Part shown: piece after piece, positions 51,964 through 60,332 of the stretch | Layout of the letters: the number at the start of each line of letters is the position of its first letter | Numbering within the stretch: the first letter of the stretch is position 1 | Assembly: GCF_026420865.1 (NCBI RefSeq) | Contig: NZ_JAPCWC010000003.1 | Coordinates: 248,001 to 312,000 of the forward strand | Direction of reading: 5' to 3' | Length of the DNA: 64,000 bases | Source of the DNA: Novosphingobium clariflavum | GTDB taxonomy: Bacteria > Pseudomonadota > Alphaproteobacteria > Sphingomonadales > Sphingomonadaceae | Translations under genes and position numbers: made by a program | The notes under the pieces: generated by a model | Database searches by the model: none | The model's input: only the letters and a program-made list of their open reading frames with translations | Told to the model about the DNA's origin: nothing

Positions 51964-54888
51964 TCAGAAGTTGGCGGTGAAGCCGATGAAGATCGTGCGG
52001 CCGAGCGCGTCGTAGACGCCCGGGTAGGTGTTGCCGTTGCCGAACGAGGAGAGCACGCCTGCGGCCAGGGCCGGCGGATCCTTGTCGAACATGTTGTTCA
52101 CGCCCGCGCGCAGGGTGAACTGCTTGTCGATCGCCTGCGAGAGCGAGAGATCGAAGTAGTTGTAGGCATCGATCTTGCGATTGATGATGCTCGGCGTGCC
52201 GGTGAGGAACGGATTGTCCGAAAGGCTCGACAGCTTGGTGCCGCCGATGTGGCGCCAGGACAGCGAGACGGTGGTGTCGCTTTCGCCCATCCAGGTCAGA
52301 CGCGCGACGTGGCGCCATTCGGGGTTGGGCTGGCCGCAGGTGTAGCCGAAGTAGCCCTTGCAGTCGTACGAGCCCATGCCCGGAACCGGCTCTGCCTTCT
52401 GTTCGGCAAGCCAGGTGCCGACGACGTTGAAGTTGAGCTGGCCGGCGCCGCCGAGCGGCAGGGTGTAGTCCGCCGTGACGTCGATGCCCGAGGTCTTGAG
52501 GTAACCGGTGTTGAGCGTGGTCGAGACGATGTAGCCCGCGTTGTTGCCAAACAGGGCGCCCGAGCGGGGATCGCGCTTGAACAGGCCGCAGAAGTACGGA
52601 TCGCCGGTCGATGCGCACTGGCTGATGATCAGCGAGGGGGCGATCGAGCCGATGTAGTCCTTCACCTTGATGTTGAAGTAGTCGACCGACAGCGAGAAGC
52701 GGCGCAGGGCCTTCGGCGTCAGCACGAAGCCAACCGTGTAGGTGTCTGCGGTTTCAGGCTTGAGCGCGGTGTTGCCGCCGCCGAGCGCGGAGCAGGTGTC
52801 GCTCGGGCATTCGACGATCTTGCCGTACTGCGCGGCCGTCACGCCGGTCAGTTCGCAGACTTCCAGCGAGGCGCTCGGGGTGGAGCCGGCGCAGGGATCC
52901 TGCGCGGACACGTTGCCGACCGACTGGGCACCGAACAGTTCACCGACGTTGGGCGCGCGGATCGCGTGGTTGTAGCTGGCGCGGATGCGCAGGTCGTCAA
53001 CCGGCTGCCAGCTCAGTTCGGCCTTGTAGGTCCACACGTTGTAGCTGGAACCGAGGCCGGTCGAGTGCTGCTTGTTGTCGTAGGACGAGTAGCGCAGGCC
53101 GCCGTTGAGGCTCAGCGAGCGGATGAAGGGCTTGTCCTCGATCAGCGGCACTTCGATTTCGCCGTAGGCTTCGGTGACGCTGATGACACCGTCGGTATCG
53201 ACCGTGCCGTTCTGCTGGGCGACTTCGTCAGCCGTGAACTTCAGCGTCTCGCGGCGGCGTTCCGCGCCCAGTGCGATGCCGACACCGTGCGTGGCCCAGG
53301 GCAGGGTCACGCCCATCTCGCCGAGGTCGCCGGTCAGCGAGCCCGAGAAGACCGACAGCGAGTTGCGCGAGGCGGTGTTGCTCTCGGTGAAGAGATAGGC
53401 GGCCTGTTCGGCCGTCACGCCGCCAGGCGTGAACACGTTGACCGGGATGCAGTTCGGGTCGGTGCCGTTGACCACCGAGCGGCAGGTCGCCACGCCGTTC
53501 ACGTTGACCACGTCAAGCGCGCGGGCGGCCTTCACCTGATCCACGTCGTTCATGTAGGTCTCGTTGTACTTGACCAGCGAGTACATGTAATTGACGTCGT
53601 AGGAGAAACCGCTGCCCAGGTCGCCCTTGAGGCCGGCCGAGTAACGATAGTCGTTGTAGCGCAGGTTGTCGCGGCGCGGCGCGACGTTCATGCGGTAGGC
53701 GACCAGCGCGTCCTCGCTGGTATTGGTGCCGGCGGCACTGCCGCAGATCGCGTTGAGCTGGGCGGCGCTGGCGTAAGGATGGTTGCACGGGATCGCGAAG
53801 GCGGTGCCCAGCCAGATGGCGGAAGGCGCGACCTGCGAGAAGGTCTGGTCGTGCATGTACATGAAGCTGCCGTAGAGCTGGGCAGCCTTGCTGAAGTCGA
53901 AGTGCGCGAAACCACCGGCGGTGATACGCTCGTCCGAGCGCTGGAAGTAGTTATCCGGCGCGTAGTTGTAGGTGTAGGAATTGTCGTAGGGCACCAGGGT
54001 GCCGTCGCCATTGCGGTTGTTGACCAGCGTCTGGCCCTGGTAGGCGCTCTTGTCCGAAAGCGGCACGAAGGAGCCGTAGGGCGAGTTGCTCGAACCGCCG
54101 CAGTAGAGGCCGGTGCCGGCATCGTCGAGCTGGTTGAGCGCGCAGGACGACACGTCGCGATCCGACTGGCGAACCGGGCTGAAGTGGCGATAGCCGCCGA
54201 ACACGGTGATGTTGCCGCGGCCGTCGGCGAAGTTCTTGCCCGCCGCGATGGTGATGTCCTGCTTGCCGCCGTCGACCACCGACTTGGGGGCCGGCGTGTA
54301 GCCTCGTGCGGTCAGCAGGCTGCGGATGGAGTTGTCGTCATTGGTATGCTGGGCGAAGCCGGCCTGCGCGTCGATGCGGACGCCGTCGAGGTCCTTCTTG
54401 AGCACGAAGTTGACGACGCCCGAAAGCGCGTCCGAACCGTAGACTGCCGAGGCGCCGCCCGACACGACGTCGACGCGCTCAACCAGGCTGCTGGGCACGA
54501 AGTTGAGGTTGACCGCCTGCGAGGGCATCAGGCGCTGGCCGTCAAGCAGGACCAGCACGCGGTTCGACCCGAGGTTGCGCAAGTTGATCTTGGAGGTGCC
54601 GTCCGAGCCGTTCGAGACGTTCTCGTTGGCGTCGGCGGTGAACTGCGGCAGGCGGTTCAGCACCTGCTCGACGGTGGTCGCGCCTTGGTACTTGAATTCC
54701 TCGGAGGAAACGATCGTCTGCGGGCTGTTGCTGGCAAGATCGGGGCGCTTGATGCGCGTGCCGGTGATGACGATGTCGGAGGCCGGAGCCGTGTCGTCCT
54801 GGGCGTAGGCGGCCTGTGAAGCGGCGGTGCCGACGGCGATCGCGGTCATCGCGGCCGCGCAATAAAGTGTCCTCATTCGACCCTTCAT
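51964..54888 (-). CDS. TonB-dependent receptor (receptor 2)
   Basis: A 974-residue receptor. Signal peptide ends near AAYAQDD; a TonB-box-like region (ASDIVITGTRIKRPD) precedes the plug (TTVEQVLNRLPQFTADANENVSNGSDGT, VLVLLDGQRLMPS, SGGASAVYGSDALSGVVNFVL). The C-terminus is DALGRTIFIGFTANF. This is the Caulobacter/Sphingomonas 'IVITGTRI' class rather than the type of receptor 1, so the two are unrelated within the superfamily and may take different ligands (for example sugars versus peptides). The ATG at 54888 follows a GGGGAG site. An operator lies 59 bp upstream. A bidirectional terminator is at the 3' end. Confidence 0.9.
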   Translation of the reverse strand: MKGRMRTLYCAAAMTAIAVGTAASQAAYAQDDTAPASDIVITGTRIKRPDLASNSPQTIVSSEEFKYQGATTVEQVLNRLPQFTADANENVSNGSDGTSKINLRNLGSNRVLVLLDGQRLMPSQAVNLNFVPSSLVERVDVVSGGASAVYGSDALSGVVNFVLKKDLDGVRIDAQAGFAQHTNDDNSIRSLLTARGYTPAPKSVVDGGKQDITIAAGKNFADGRGNITVFGGYRHFSPVRQSDRDVSSCALNQLDDAGTGLYCGGSSNSPYGSFVPLSDKSAYQGQTLVNNRNGDGTLVPYDNSYTYNYAPDNYFQRSDERITAGGFAHFDFSKAAQLYGSFMYMHDQTFSQVAPSAIWLGTAFAIPCNHPYASAAQLNAICGSAAGTNTSEDALVAYRMNVAPRRDNLRYNDYRYSAGLKGDLGSGFSYDVNYMYSLVKYNETYMNDVDQVKAARALDVVNVNGVATCRSVVNGTDPNCIPVNVFTPGGVTAEQAAYLFTESNTASRNSLSVFSGSLTGDLGEMGVTLPWATHGVGIALGAERRRETLKFTADEVAQQNGTVDTDGVISVTEAYGEIEVPLIEDKPFIRSLSLNGGLRYSSYDNKQHSTGLGSSYNVWTYKAELSWQPVDDLRIRASYNHAIRAPNVGELFGAQSVGNVSAQDPCAGSTPSASLEVCELTGVTAAQYGKIVECPSDTCSALGGGNTALKPETADTYTVGFVLTPKALRRFSLSVDYFNIKVKDYIGSIAPSLIISQCASTGDPYFCGLFKRDPRSGALFGNNAGYIVSTTLNTGYLKTSGIDVTADYTLPLGGAGQLNFNVVGTWLAEQKAEPVPGMGSYDCKGYFGYTCGQPNPEWRHVARLTWMGESDTTVSLSWRHIGGTKLSSLSDNPFLTGTPSIINRKIDAYNYFDLSLSQAIDKQFTLRAGVNNMFDKDPPALAAGVLSSFGNGNTYPGVYDALGRTIFIGFTANF

Positions 54889-54946
54889 GGGTGTGAACTC
54901 CCCTTGGTTGTTGCACCGAGGTTGCGACACATTTCGCGACAAGTCA

Positions 54947-54964
54947 AATATAGTATACGAAATA
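54947..54964. promoter_or_regulatory. Predicted GntR operator, site 6 (TonB receptor 2)
   Basis: AATATAGTATACGAAATA, 58 bp before the receptor start. It is nearly the same as site 1 (17 of 18 identical), linking the receptor to the peptidase gene. Confidence 0.72.
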
Positions 54965-55041
54965 TGTTATCTGTAGCAAAAATGCCGCAATCGCCGTGCC
55001 TTGCCCGGAAATCTGCGGTTTTCAGGAGGGGGAGGCGCACG

Positions 55042-55072
55042 AAAAAGGGCGCTGCAAGATGGCAGCGCCCTT
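55042..55072 (-). terminator. Rho-independent terminator after GH27 (minus strand)
   Basis: AAGGGCGCTGC pairs perfectly over 11 bp with GCAGCGCCCTT around a 6 nt loop; on the minus strand the stem runs into TTTTT. It lies 27 bp beyond the GH27 stop and separates it from the operator of TonB receptor 2. Confidence 0.88.
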
Positions 55073-55098
55073 CCGAATCGTCTGAGTTTTAGACCGGG

Positions 55099-56649
55099 TC
55101 AGCTGGCTTCTGCGCCGTGGACGACAACCATCACCACGCCGCGCGCCGGGACCTGATAGCCGGCGGGCAGGGCGGCCGAGCGGGCGCCGCTCCACACGTC
55201 CTCGACACTGTCGATTGCGGCAAGGCCTGCGTCGGCGGGTGCAAGCGCAAGCGGGGCCGGGGCATCGCCGCGATTGAACAGCGCGAGCGCAACGCGGCCA
55301 TCGGCAAGCGGCTTGCTCCAGACTTCCATCGTGCCGGCCTTGCGCACGGCCTTGCCCTGCACGCCGAGCGCATCCTGATCAACGGCGATGACGCGGCGGT
55401 TGGTGAGCATGGCCAGCGTTTCCGCGCTCATCTCGCGCAGGTCATGGCCCATCATCAGCGGTGCGGCAGACATCGCCCAGAGCGACATGTGGGTGCGGTA
55501 TTCATCCGCGCTCATGCCGCCATTGCCGATCTCGAGCATGTCGGGGTCGTTCCAGCCGTGCGGTCCGGCCCAGGCGGGGTTGCCGTTCTTGTCGAAGCCG
55601 ATCTTTGCCATCGTCGGGTAATCATCGGTGATGTCGCCGGTCGTGCGCCAGAGCTGGCCGCCGACGTCGCGGCCCCAGCTGCCGACGTCGAAGCGGCCAT
55701 ATTCGCACAGCGAGAACAGGATGTCGCGGCCGGTCCGCTTGCCGGCTTCCTGCAGCGCCTTGCCCATTTCATAGTAGCTGCGCTTCACGGTGTCGGCATC
55801 GGCGTAGAACCATTCGCCCGAGCACAGGTCGTACTTGAGGTAGTCGAAGCCCCAGTCGGCATAAGTATCGGCGTCCTGCTTCACATGGCCGTAGCTGCCG
55901 ATGTAGCCCGCGCAGGTCTTCGGTCCCTGCGAGGAGTAGATGCCGATCTTCAGGCCCTTGGAATGGACGTAGGCGGTCAGCGCCTTCATGTCGGGGAACT
56001 TGGCATTGGGCTGGAGCACGCCCTTGGCATCGCGCTCGCCCTGCCAGCCGTCGTCGATGTTGATGTAGATGTAACCGGCATCGCGCAGGCCCGAGGAGAC
56101 CATGGCGTCGGCCATGGCGCGCACGGTCTTGTCGTCGATGTGCTCGGCGAACTTGTTCCAGCTGCTCCAGCCCATCGGCGGGGTGGCGGCGAGCTTGCTG
56201 GGGATCGGCGTGCCCATCGCCGGGAGCGCGGTGAACTGGAAGGCGCGGGCCTTGGCGTCCTTCGCGGTGCCGGGGCGGCCGGTGCTGTCGACTTCGGACT
56301 CCCAGATCCGGCCCTTGAGGTGCGCATGGCCGTCCTCGATGGCGACGCTCCACGAACGGGTCGGGTGATCGCGGTCGTTGAGGTTGCGCGCCTCGAACTT
56401 CAGCACGCCGCCTTCGATATGCGGGTTCATCATCTCGACCGGGCCGTACCACTTGGTGGTCACCGAGCCGGCGATCTTGCCGCCCTTGGAGGTGATTTGC
56501 ATCATCGTCACGCCGGGCGTGGGCGGGGTGTCGTCGAACAGCCAGACGCCGTCATAGGCGGTCTTGGCGAGAACCGGCGAGGTGCCGGCAAGCAGGGCGC
56601 CTGCCAGCATGGGGGCAAGGGTGGCGGCTTTGATAAGGGCGTGTTTCAT
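55099..56649 (-). CDS. GH27 alpha-galactosidase with N-terminal extra domain
   Basis: A 516-residue secreted enzyme, signal peptide ending near SPVLAKTA. Residues 30-140 are an extra beta-sandwich (YDGVWLFDDTPPTPGVTMMQIT), and the GH27 (beta/alpha)8 barrel follows: ATPPMGWSSWNKFAEHID, YIYINIDDGWQGERD, the nucleophile Asp in DYLKYDLCSGEW and the acid/base Asp in GWNDPDMLEIGN. A C-terminal beta domain ends the protein. The family removes terminal alpha-galactose. In extensins a single alpha-galactose is attached to serine, which is why the gene fits the locus. It follows the permease by 84 bp as the third gene of the GntR-permease-GH27 set. Galactomannan or raffinose oligosaccharides are alternatives. 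Confidence 0.9.
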   Translation of the reverse strand: MKHALIKAATLAPMLAGALLAGTSPVLAKTAYDGVWLFDDTPPTPGVTMMQITSKGGKIAGSVTTKWYGPVEMMNPHIEGGVLKFEARNLNDRDHPTRSWSVAIEDGHAHLKGRIWESEVDSTGRPGTAKDAKARAFQFTALPAMGTPIPSKLAATPPMGWSSWNKFAEHIDDKTVRAMADAMVSSGLRDAGYIYINIDDGWQGERDAKGVLQPNAKFPDMKALTAYVHSKGLKIGIYSSQGPKTCAGYIGSYGHVKQDADTYADWGFDYLKYDLCSGEWFYADADTVKRSYYEMGKALQEAGKRTGRDILFSLCEYGRFDVGSWGRDVGGQLWRTTGDITDDYPTMAKIGFDKNGNPAWAGPHGWNDPDMLEIGNGGMSADEYRTHMSLWAMSAAPLMMGHDLREMSAETLAMLTNRRVIAVDQDALGVQGKAVRKAGTMEVWSKPLADGRVALALFNRGDAPAPLALAPADAGLAAIDSVEDVWSGARSAALPAGYQVPARGVVMVVVHGAEAS

Positions 56650-56733
56650 CGCGATCTCCTTGGACCGTGTCGCATTCGGATAAGGGGCGGGAAGGGGGTG
56701 GGGAATGCTCTATCGAGCATTCCCCGGATAGGC

Positions 56734-58152
56734 TTACGAAGCGATCTTGGCTTCGAGAGCGGCTTCGCTGCGGGTGCGGCCGTAGAGGCAGTAGGCGACG
56801 AGGCCGATGACGTTCCAGGCGCCGAAGCGGACCAGCGTCGTCGAGGGGAGGCTGAACAGCAGGTAGGCGCAGCCCAGGATCGTCAGCGTGCCGACCAGAT
56901 AGGGCTGCGGGCACTTGAACAGGCGCGGCAGCTGCGGCGAGCGGCGACGCAGGATCATCAGGCAGGCGCCGACCGAGATGAAGGCGATCAGCGTACCGGC
57001 ATTGGCCAGCTCGGCAATCTCGTCGAGGCGGAAGATACCCGCGACGAGGGCGATCGAGATGCCGGTGATGAGGGTGATGCGGGTGGGCGCGCCGGTGCGC
57101 GGGCTGATCTTGGCAAGGCTGCGCGGCAGCAGGCCGTCACGCGCCATCACGAAGAACACGCGGCTCTGGCCGTACATCATCACGAGGATGACCGAGGGCA
57201 GCGCCAGCACGGCGGCGAGCGCGATCAGGTGCGCGGCAACCGGCTGGCCGAGCTGGCGCAGCACGAGGGCGAGCGGTTCGGGCGAGTTGGCAAGCTGCTG
57301 GAAGGGCAGGGCGCCGATCGCCGAGATGGCAACGGCCATGTAGATCGCGGTGCACACCACCATCGAACCGACGATGCCGATGGTGAGGTCGCGGCCGGGG
57401 TTCTTGGCTTCCTCGGCCGACGTGGCGACCGCGTCGAAGCCGTAGAAGGCGAAGAACACGATGGCCGCTGCCGCCATCACGCCGCGCTGCATGCCGCCGA
57501 CTTCGGTGCTGGCAAAGCCATAGGGCATGAAGGGGTGCATGTTGTCGGCGTTGAAGGCCGGGGCCGCCATGAACACGAAGATCGACAGCGCGACCAGCTT
57601 GATGATGACGAGAATGATGTTCAGCGTCGCGCTTTCCCGCGTACCGGCGATCAGCATGCCCATCACCGCGAGGGCGACAAGTACCGCAGGCATGTTGATG
57701 ATGCCGCCGCCATGGGGGCCGACCAGAAGGGCGTGGGGCAGGTGGATACCGGCGGATTCGATCCAGCCGACCAGATAGCCGGACCAGCCGACCGCCACTG
57801 TCGAGCAGGCCAGCGAATATTCGAGGATCAGGCTCCAGCCCACCACCCAGGCGACGGTTTCACCCATCGCCGCGTAGGAGAAAGTATAGGCGCTGCCCGC
57901 GGCCGGGATCATCGTGGCCATCTCGGCGTAGGCGAGCGCGGCGCAGGCGCAGACCGCACCGGCGACGGCAAAGGCCAGGATCACGGCGGGGCCGGCGCGC
58001 TCGGCGCCGACGCCCGTCAGTGTGTAGATGCCGGTGCCGACGATCGCGCCGACGCCAAGGGCGATCAGGTGCGGCCAGCTCAGTGTCTTGGCGAGGGAGT
58101 GTCCGGAATCGCGTTGCGACAGTTTTTCTATGGATTTACGCGGTCCGAGCAT
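56734..58152 (-). CDS. APC-superfamily amino-acid permease
   Basis: A 472-residue inner-membrane transporter with 12 predicted helices. The APC/CAT-type motifs are clear: LIALGVGAIVGTGIYTLTG in TM1, the YAEMATMIPAAGSAYTFSYA motif in TM3, and FFAFYGFDAVATSAEEAKNPGRDL. It is probably a proton-coupled importer of amino acids. The ATG at 58152 has GGGGGGACCGA just before it and lies 19 bp after the regulator stop. In this locus hydroxyproline or proline (or arabinosyl-free peptides) would be the expected substrate; the sequence alone does not show this. Co-transcribed with the GntR gene and probably with GH27. Confidence 0.87.
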   Translation of the reverse strand: MLGPRKSIEKLSQRDSGHSLAKTLSWPHLIALGVGAIVGTGIYTLTGVGAERAGPAVILAFAVAGAVCACAALAYAEMATMIPAAGSAYTFSYAAMGETVAWVVGWSLILEYSLACSTVAVGWSGYLVGWIESAGIHLPHALLVGPHGGGIINMPAVLVALAVMGMLIAGTRESATLNIILVIIKLVALSIFVFMAAPAFNADNMHPFMPYGFASTEVGGMQRGVMAAAAIVFFAFYGFDAVATSAEEAKNPGRDLTIGIVGSMVVCTAIYMAVAISAIGALPFQQLANSPEPLALVLRQLGQPVAAHLIALAAVLALPSVILVMMYGQSRVFFVMARDGLLPRSLAKISPRTGAPTRITLITGISIALVAGIFRLDEIAELANAGTLIAFISVGACLMILRRRSPQLPRLFKCPQPYLVGTLTILGCAYLLFSLPSTTLVRFGAWNVIGLVAYCLYGRTRSEAALEAKIAS

Positions 58153-58171
58153 TCGGTCCCCCCGATCTGGT

Positions 58172-58828
58172 TCAGCCGGTCTGAGCGGCAGTGAAATGGG
58201 CACGCAAGTCGTCAAGCGTGCTGGCGATGTGTTGGGTGAGCAGGCCCTGCACCTTGGCCGCGTCTCCGGCGAGCCAGGCATCGAGCAGGTCACGGTGTTC
58301 CATGTGGGCGCGGTCGCCGCGTCCGGCCGGTTCGAGGTGCGAGAGCACATAGCGCTCGGCCAGGACTTCGAGGCGCTCGACCAGCTGGGTGGTCAGCAGG
58401 CGCTTGCCCGGGCGCACCAGGGCGACGTGGAATTCGCGGTTGCGCACGGCCACTTCGGCCAGGTTGTCCTTGGCCGCGACATCGAGGATTTCGAACGCCT
58501 TGATGGCGGCCTGCTTGTCATCCTCGTCGGCGAGGGTGCAGGCATAGGCTGCGGCGACCGGTTCGATCGAAAGGCGAAGCTGGTAGATTTCCTCGGCCTG
58601 GTCGGTCGACATCGGGCGAACGAACCACCCGCGATTGGCCTGGCTGGTGAGCAGGCCTTCATGTTCGAGCCGGGCGAGCGCCTCGCGAAGGGGGATCTTG
58701 CTGACGCCGAGTTCGGCGGCGAGCGCATCCTGCCGCACGGGCTCCATCACGGGCAGCTTCCCTTCGACGATCCTTTCGCGGATCACGTCGAAAATGCGTT
58801 CAGCAAGAGTGCGGACGACGATTGTCAC
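58172..58828 (-). CDS. GntR-family (FCD) transcriptional regulator 2
   Basis: A 218-residue regulator. Winged HTH at residues 5-75 (LAERIFDVIRERIVEGKLPVM, VRQDALAAELGVSKIPLREALARLEHEGLL) and an FCD domain after residue 80, with IYQLRLSIEPVAA, the NREFHVALV helix carrying a conserved His, and MEHRDLLDAW and LTQHI histidines for metal. It opens an operon with the permease and GH27, divergent from the D-amino-acid dehydrogenase. Its own promoter region holds site 7, so it may regulate itself. It is similar in type to the regulator at 37504 but not a close copy; which one binds the shared sites is unresolved. Confidence 0.87.
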   Translation of the reverse strand: MTIVVRTLAERIFDVIRERIVEGKLPVMEPVRQDALAAELGVSKIPLREALARLEHEGLLTSQANRGWFVRPMSTDQAEEIYQLRLSIEPVAAAYACTLADEDDKQAAIKAFEILDVAAKDNLAEVAVRNREFHVALVRPGKRLLTTQLVERLEVLAERYVLSHLEPAGRGDRAHMEHRDLLDAWLAGDAAKVQGLLTQHIASTLDDLRAHFTAAQTG

Positions 58829-58878
58829 CTGGAAGTCTCCGTATCATGTACCGCGGCGCCGATCATGGGCGCAGCGGG

Positions 58879-58896
58879 TGTAACGTATACGGTAGA
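58879..58896. promoter_or_regulatory. Predicted GntR operator, site 7 (GntR2-permease-GH27 operon)
   Basis: TGTAACGTATACGGTAGA, 51 bp before the regulator start. The GTATAC core is intact but both halves deviate from the consensus. Confidence 0.6.
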
Positions 58897-59044
58897 TGAT
58901 GACTCTGGTTGCCGCAATCGAACCAAATTACATTTCCGCAATGCGACGCCAGCCATTGCCATGTGTGGCGCCCGGCTTGCAGTCGGAAAGGCGGAAACGG
59001 TGGACATGCGGTTGGAAAACCTTGCCTGGAGATCGTGCTGACTA

Positions 59045-59062
59045 TATATGGTATACGATCTA
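59045..59062. promoter_or_regulatory. Predicted GntR operator, site 8 (D-amino-acid dehydrogenase)
   Basis: TATATGGTATACGATCTA, 25 bp before the GTG start of the dehydrogenase gene and 148 bp from site 7 across the divergent intergenic region (58829-59087). Confidence 0.65.
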
Positions 59063-59087
59063 ATCGAAGCAATGCAACGGAGTTTTT

Positions 59088-60308
59088 GTGGCGCGTACAG
59101 CAATCGTCGGCGGCGGGGTCGTGGGGCTTTGCACGGGCATCGCGCTGCTGGACGCAGGGCATGCGGTTACCGTGGTCGACGACGATCCCGCAGGCGCGGC
59201 GGCATCGTGGGGCAATGCCGGCCATATCGCCGTCGAACAGGTGGAGCCGCTGGCCTCGATGGAAGCCGTGCGCAGCCTGCCGGGCAGACTGTTCTGGCGG
59301 GGCGGCGCGCTGGCGTTTCCGCCTTCCGCGATCGGCCGCTGGTTGCCGTTCGGACTGCGCTTGCTGGCTGCATCGCGCCCGGCGCAGTTCCGCAAGGGCT
59401 GCGCGGCGCTGCGTCCGCTGATGGAAGGGGCGATGCCGGCCTGGCGAACCATGGCCGATGCCATCGGCGCGCCGGATCTGCTGCGCGAGGATGGCCATTT
59501 CATCGTCTGGCACGGTGAACAGGCTGCGATTTCCGGGCGCAAGGCCTGGGAAAGCGCGGATACCGGGGCTGCGCGTGTCCAGGATGTCAGCGAGGCCGAG
59601 CGTGCGGTGCTGGATGGTCTGGGCGCCCAGCCGGCGGCGGGGGCGGTGCGTTTTACCGGCAGCGGCCAGATTGCCGACCTCGGCGATCTCCGCAAGGCGC
59701 TGCGCGCGGCGTTCGTGCAGCGCGGCGGGGTGATCGCCGAGCGCCACGCGGAGCTGCATGTGCAGGGCGGCAAGGCCGTGCTGCCGGGCATAGACTCCGA
59801 TACGATCCTGATCTGCGCCGGCGTGCGTTCGCGCGGCCTCATGGAAGCGGCCGGTCACAAGGTGCCGATCATTGCCGAGCGCGGCTATCACGTGCGCGCG
59901 GATGCTTCAGGTTGGGCGGCGGACTTGCCTCCCGTGGTTTTCGAGGAACGCTCGATGATCGTCACGCGCTACCGCGACTGCGTGCAGGCGGCGAGCTTCG
60001 TCGAACTGGGTGATCCCGACGCGCCTGCCGATCCCCGCAAGTGGGAGCGTCTCGAACGCCATGTGCGCGAACTGGGACTGCCGATCGCGGGGCCGTTCCG
60101 GCGTTGGATGGGCTGCCGCCCGACGCTGCCGGACTACCTGCCCGCGATCGGCCGCTCGCGCCGCGTCGACAACCTGCATTATGCCTTCGGGCACCAGCAT
60201 CTCGGCCTGACGCTGGCGCCGATCACGGCCCGGCTCATGGCTGCGGCGATGGCGGGCGGGGAGCCGGTGGCGGAACTGGCGCCCTTCGACATCGCGCGTT
60301 TTGGGTGA
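59088..60308 (+). CDS. FAD-dependent D-amino-acid dehydrogenase, probable cis-4-hydroxy-D-proline dehydrogenase
   Basis: A 406-residue DadA-type flavoprotein starting at GTG with ACGGAG seven bases upstream. The FAD-binding motif IVGGGVVGLCTGIALLDAGHAVTVVDDD is at the N-terminus, and SWGNAGHIAVEQVEPLAS is the DadA family block after it. A C-terminal segment GCRPTLPDYLPAIGRSRRVDNLHYAFGHQHLGLTLAPITARL is typical of the superfamily. In this context it should oxidise cis-4-hydroxy-D-proline, the epimerase product, to delta1-pyrroline-4-hydroxy-2-carboxylate, possibly passing electrons to quinone. Other D-amino acids such as D-proline are equally possible substrates. Site 8 controls it separately from the epimerase operon. 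Confidence 0.85.
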   Translation: MARTAIVGGGVVGLCTGIALLDAGHAVTVVDDDPAGAAASWGNAGHIAVEQVEPLASMEAVRSLPGRLFWRGGALAFPPSAIGRWLPFGLRLLAASRPAQFRKGCAALRPLMEGAMPAWRTMADAIGAPDLLREDGHFIVWHGEQAAISGRKAWESADTGAARVQDVSEAERAVLDGLGAQPAAGAVRFTGSGQIADLGDLRKALRAAFVQRGGVIAERHAELHVQGGKAVLPGIDSDTILICAGVRSRGLMEAAGHKVPIIAERGYHVRADASGWAADLPPVVFEERSMIVTRYRDCVQAASFVELGDPDAPADPRKWERLERHVRELGLPIAGPFRRWMGCRPTLPDYLPAIGRSRRVDNLHYAFGHQHLGLTLAPITARLMAAAMAGGEPVAELAPFDIARFG

Positions 60309-60332
60309 GGGGATCCGCCGGTCGGCGGCCGT

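Noticed and set aside
51410..52618. Open frame on the minus strand through the GGGGGCA repeat (PPAPCPL repeats)
   Set aside because: A by-product of the heptamer array joined to a shadow of TonB receptor 2.
55117..58194. 1025-codon antisense frame over GH27 and the permease
   Set aside because: Covers two well-supported genes and the gap between; His/Arg/Gly-rich, no motif.
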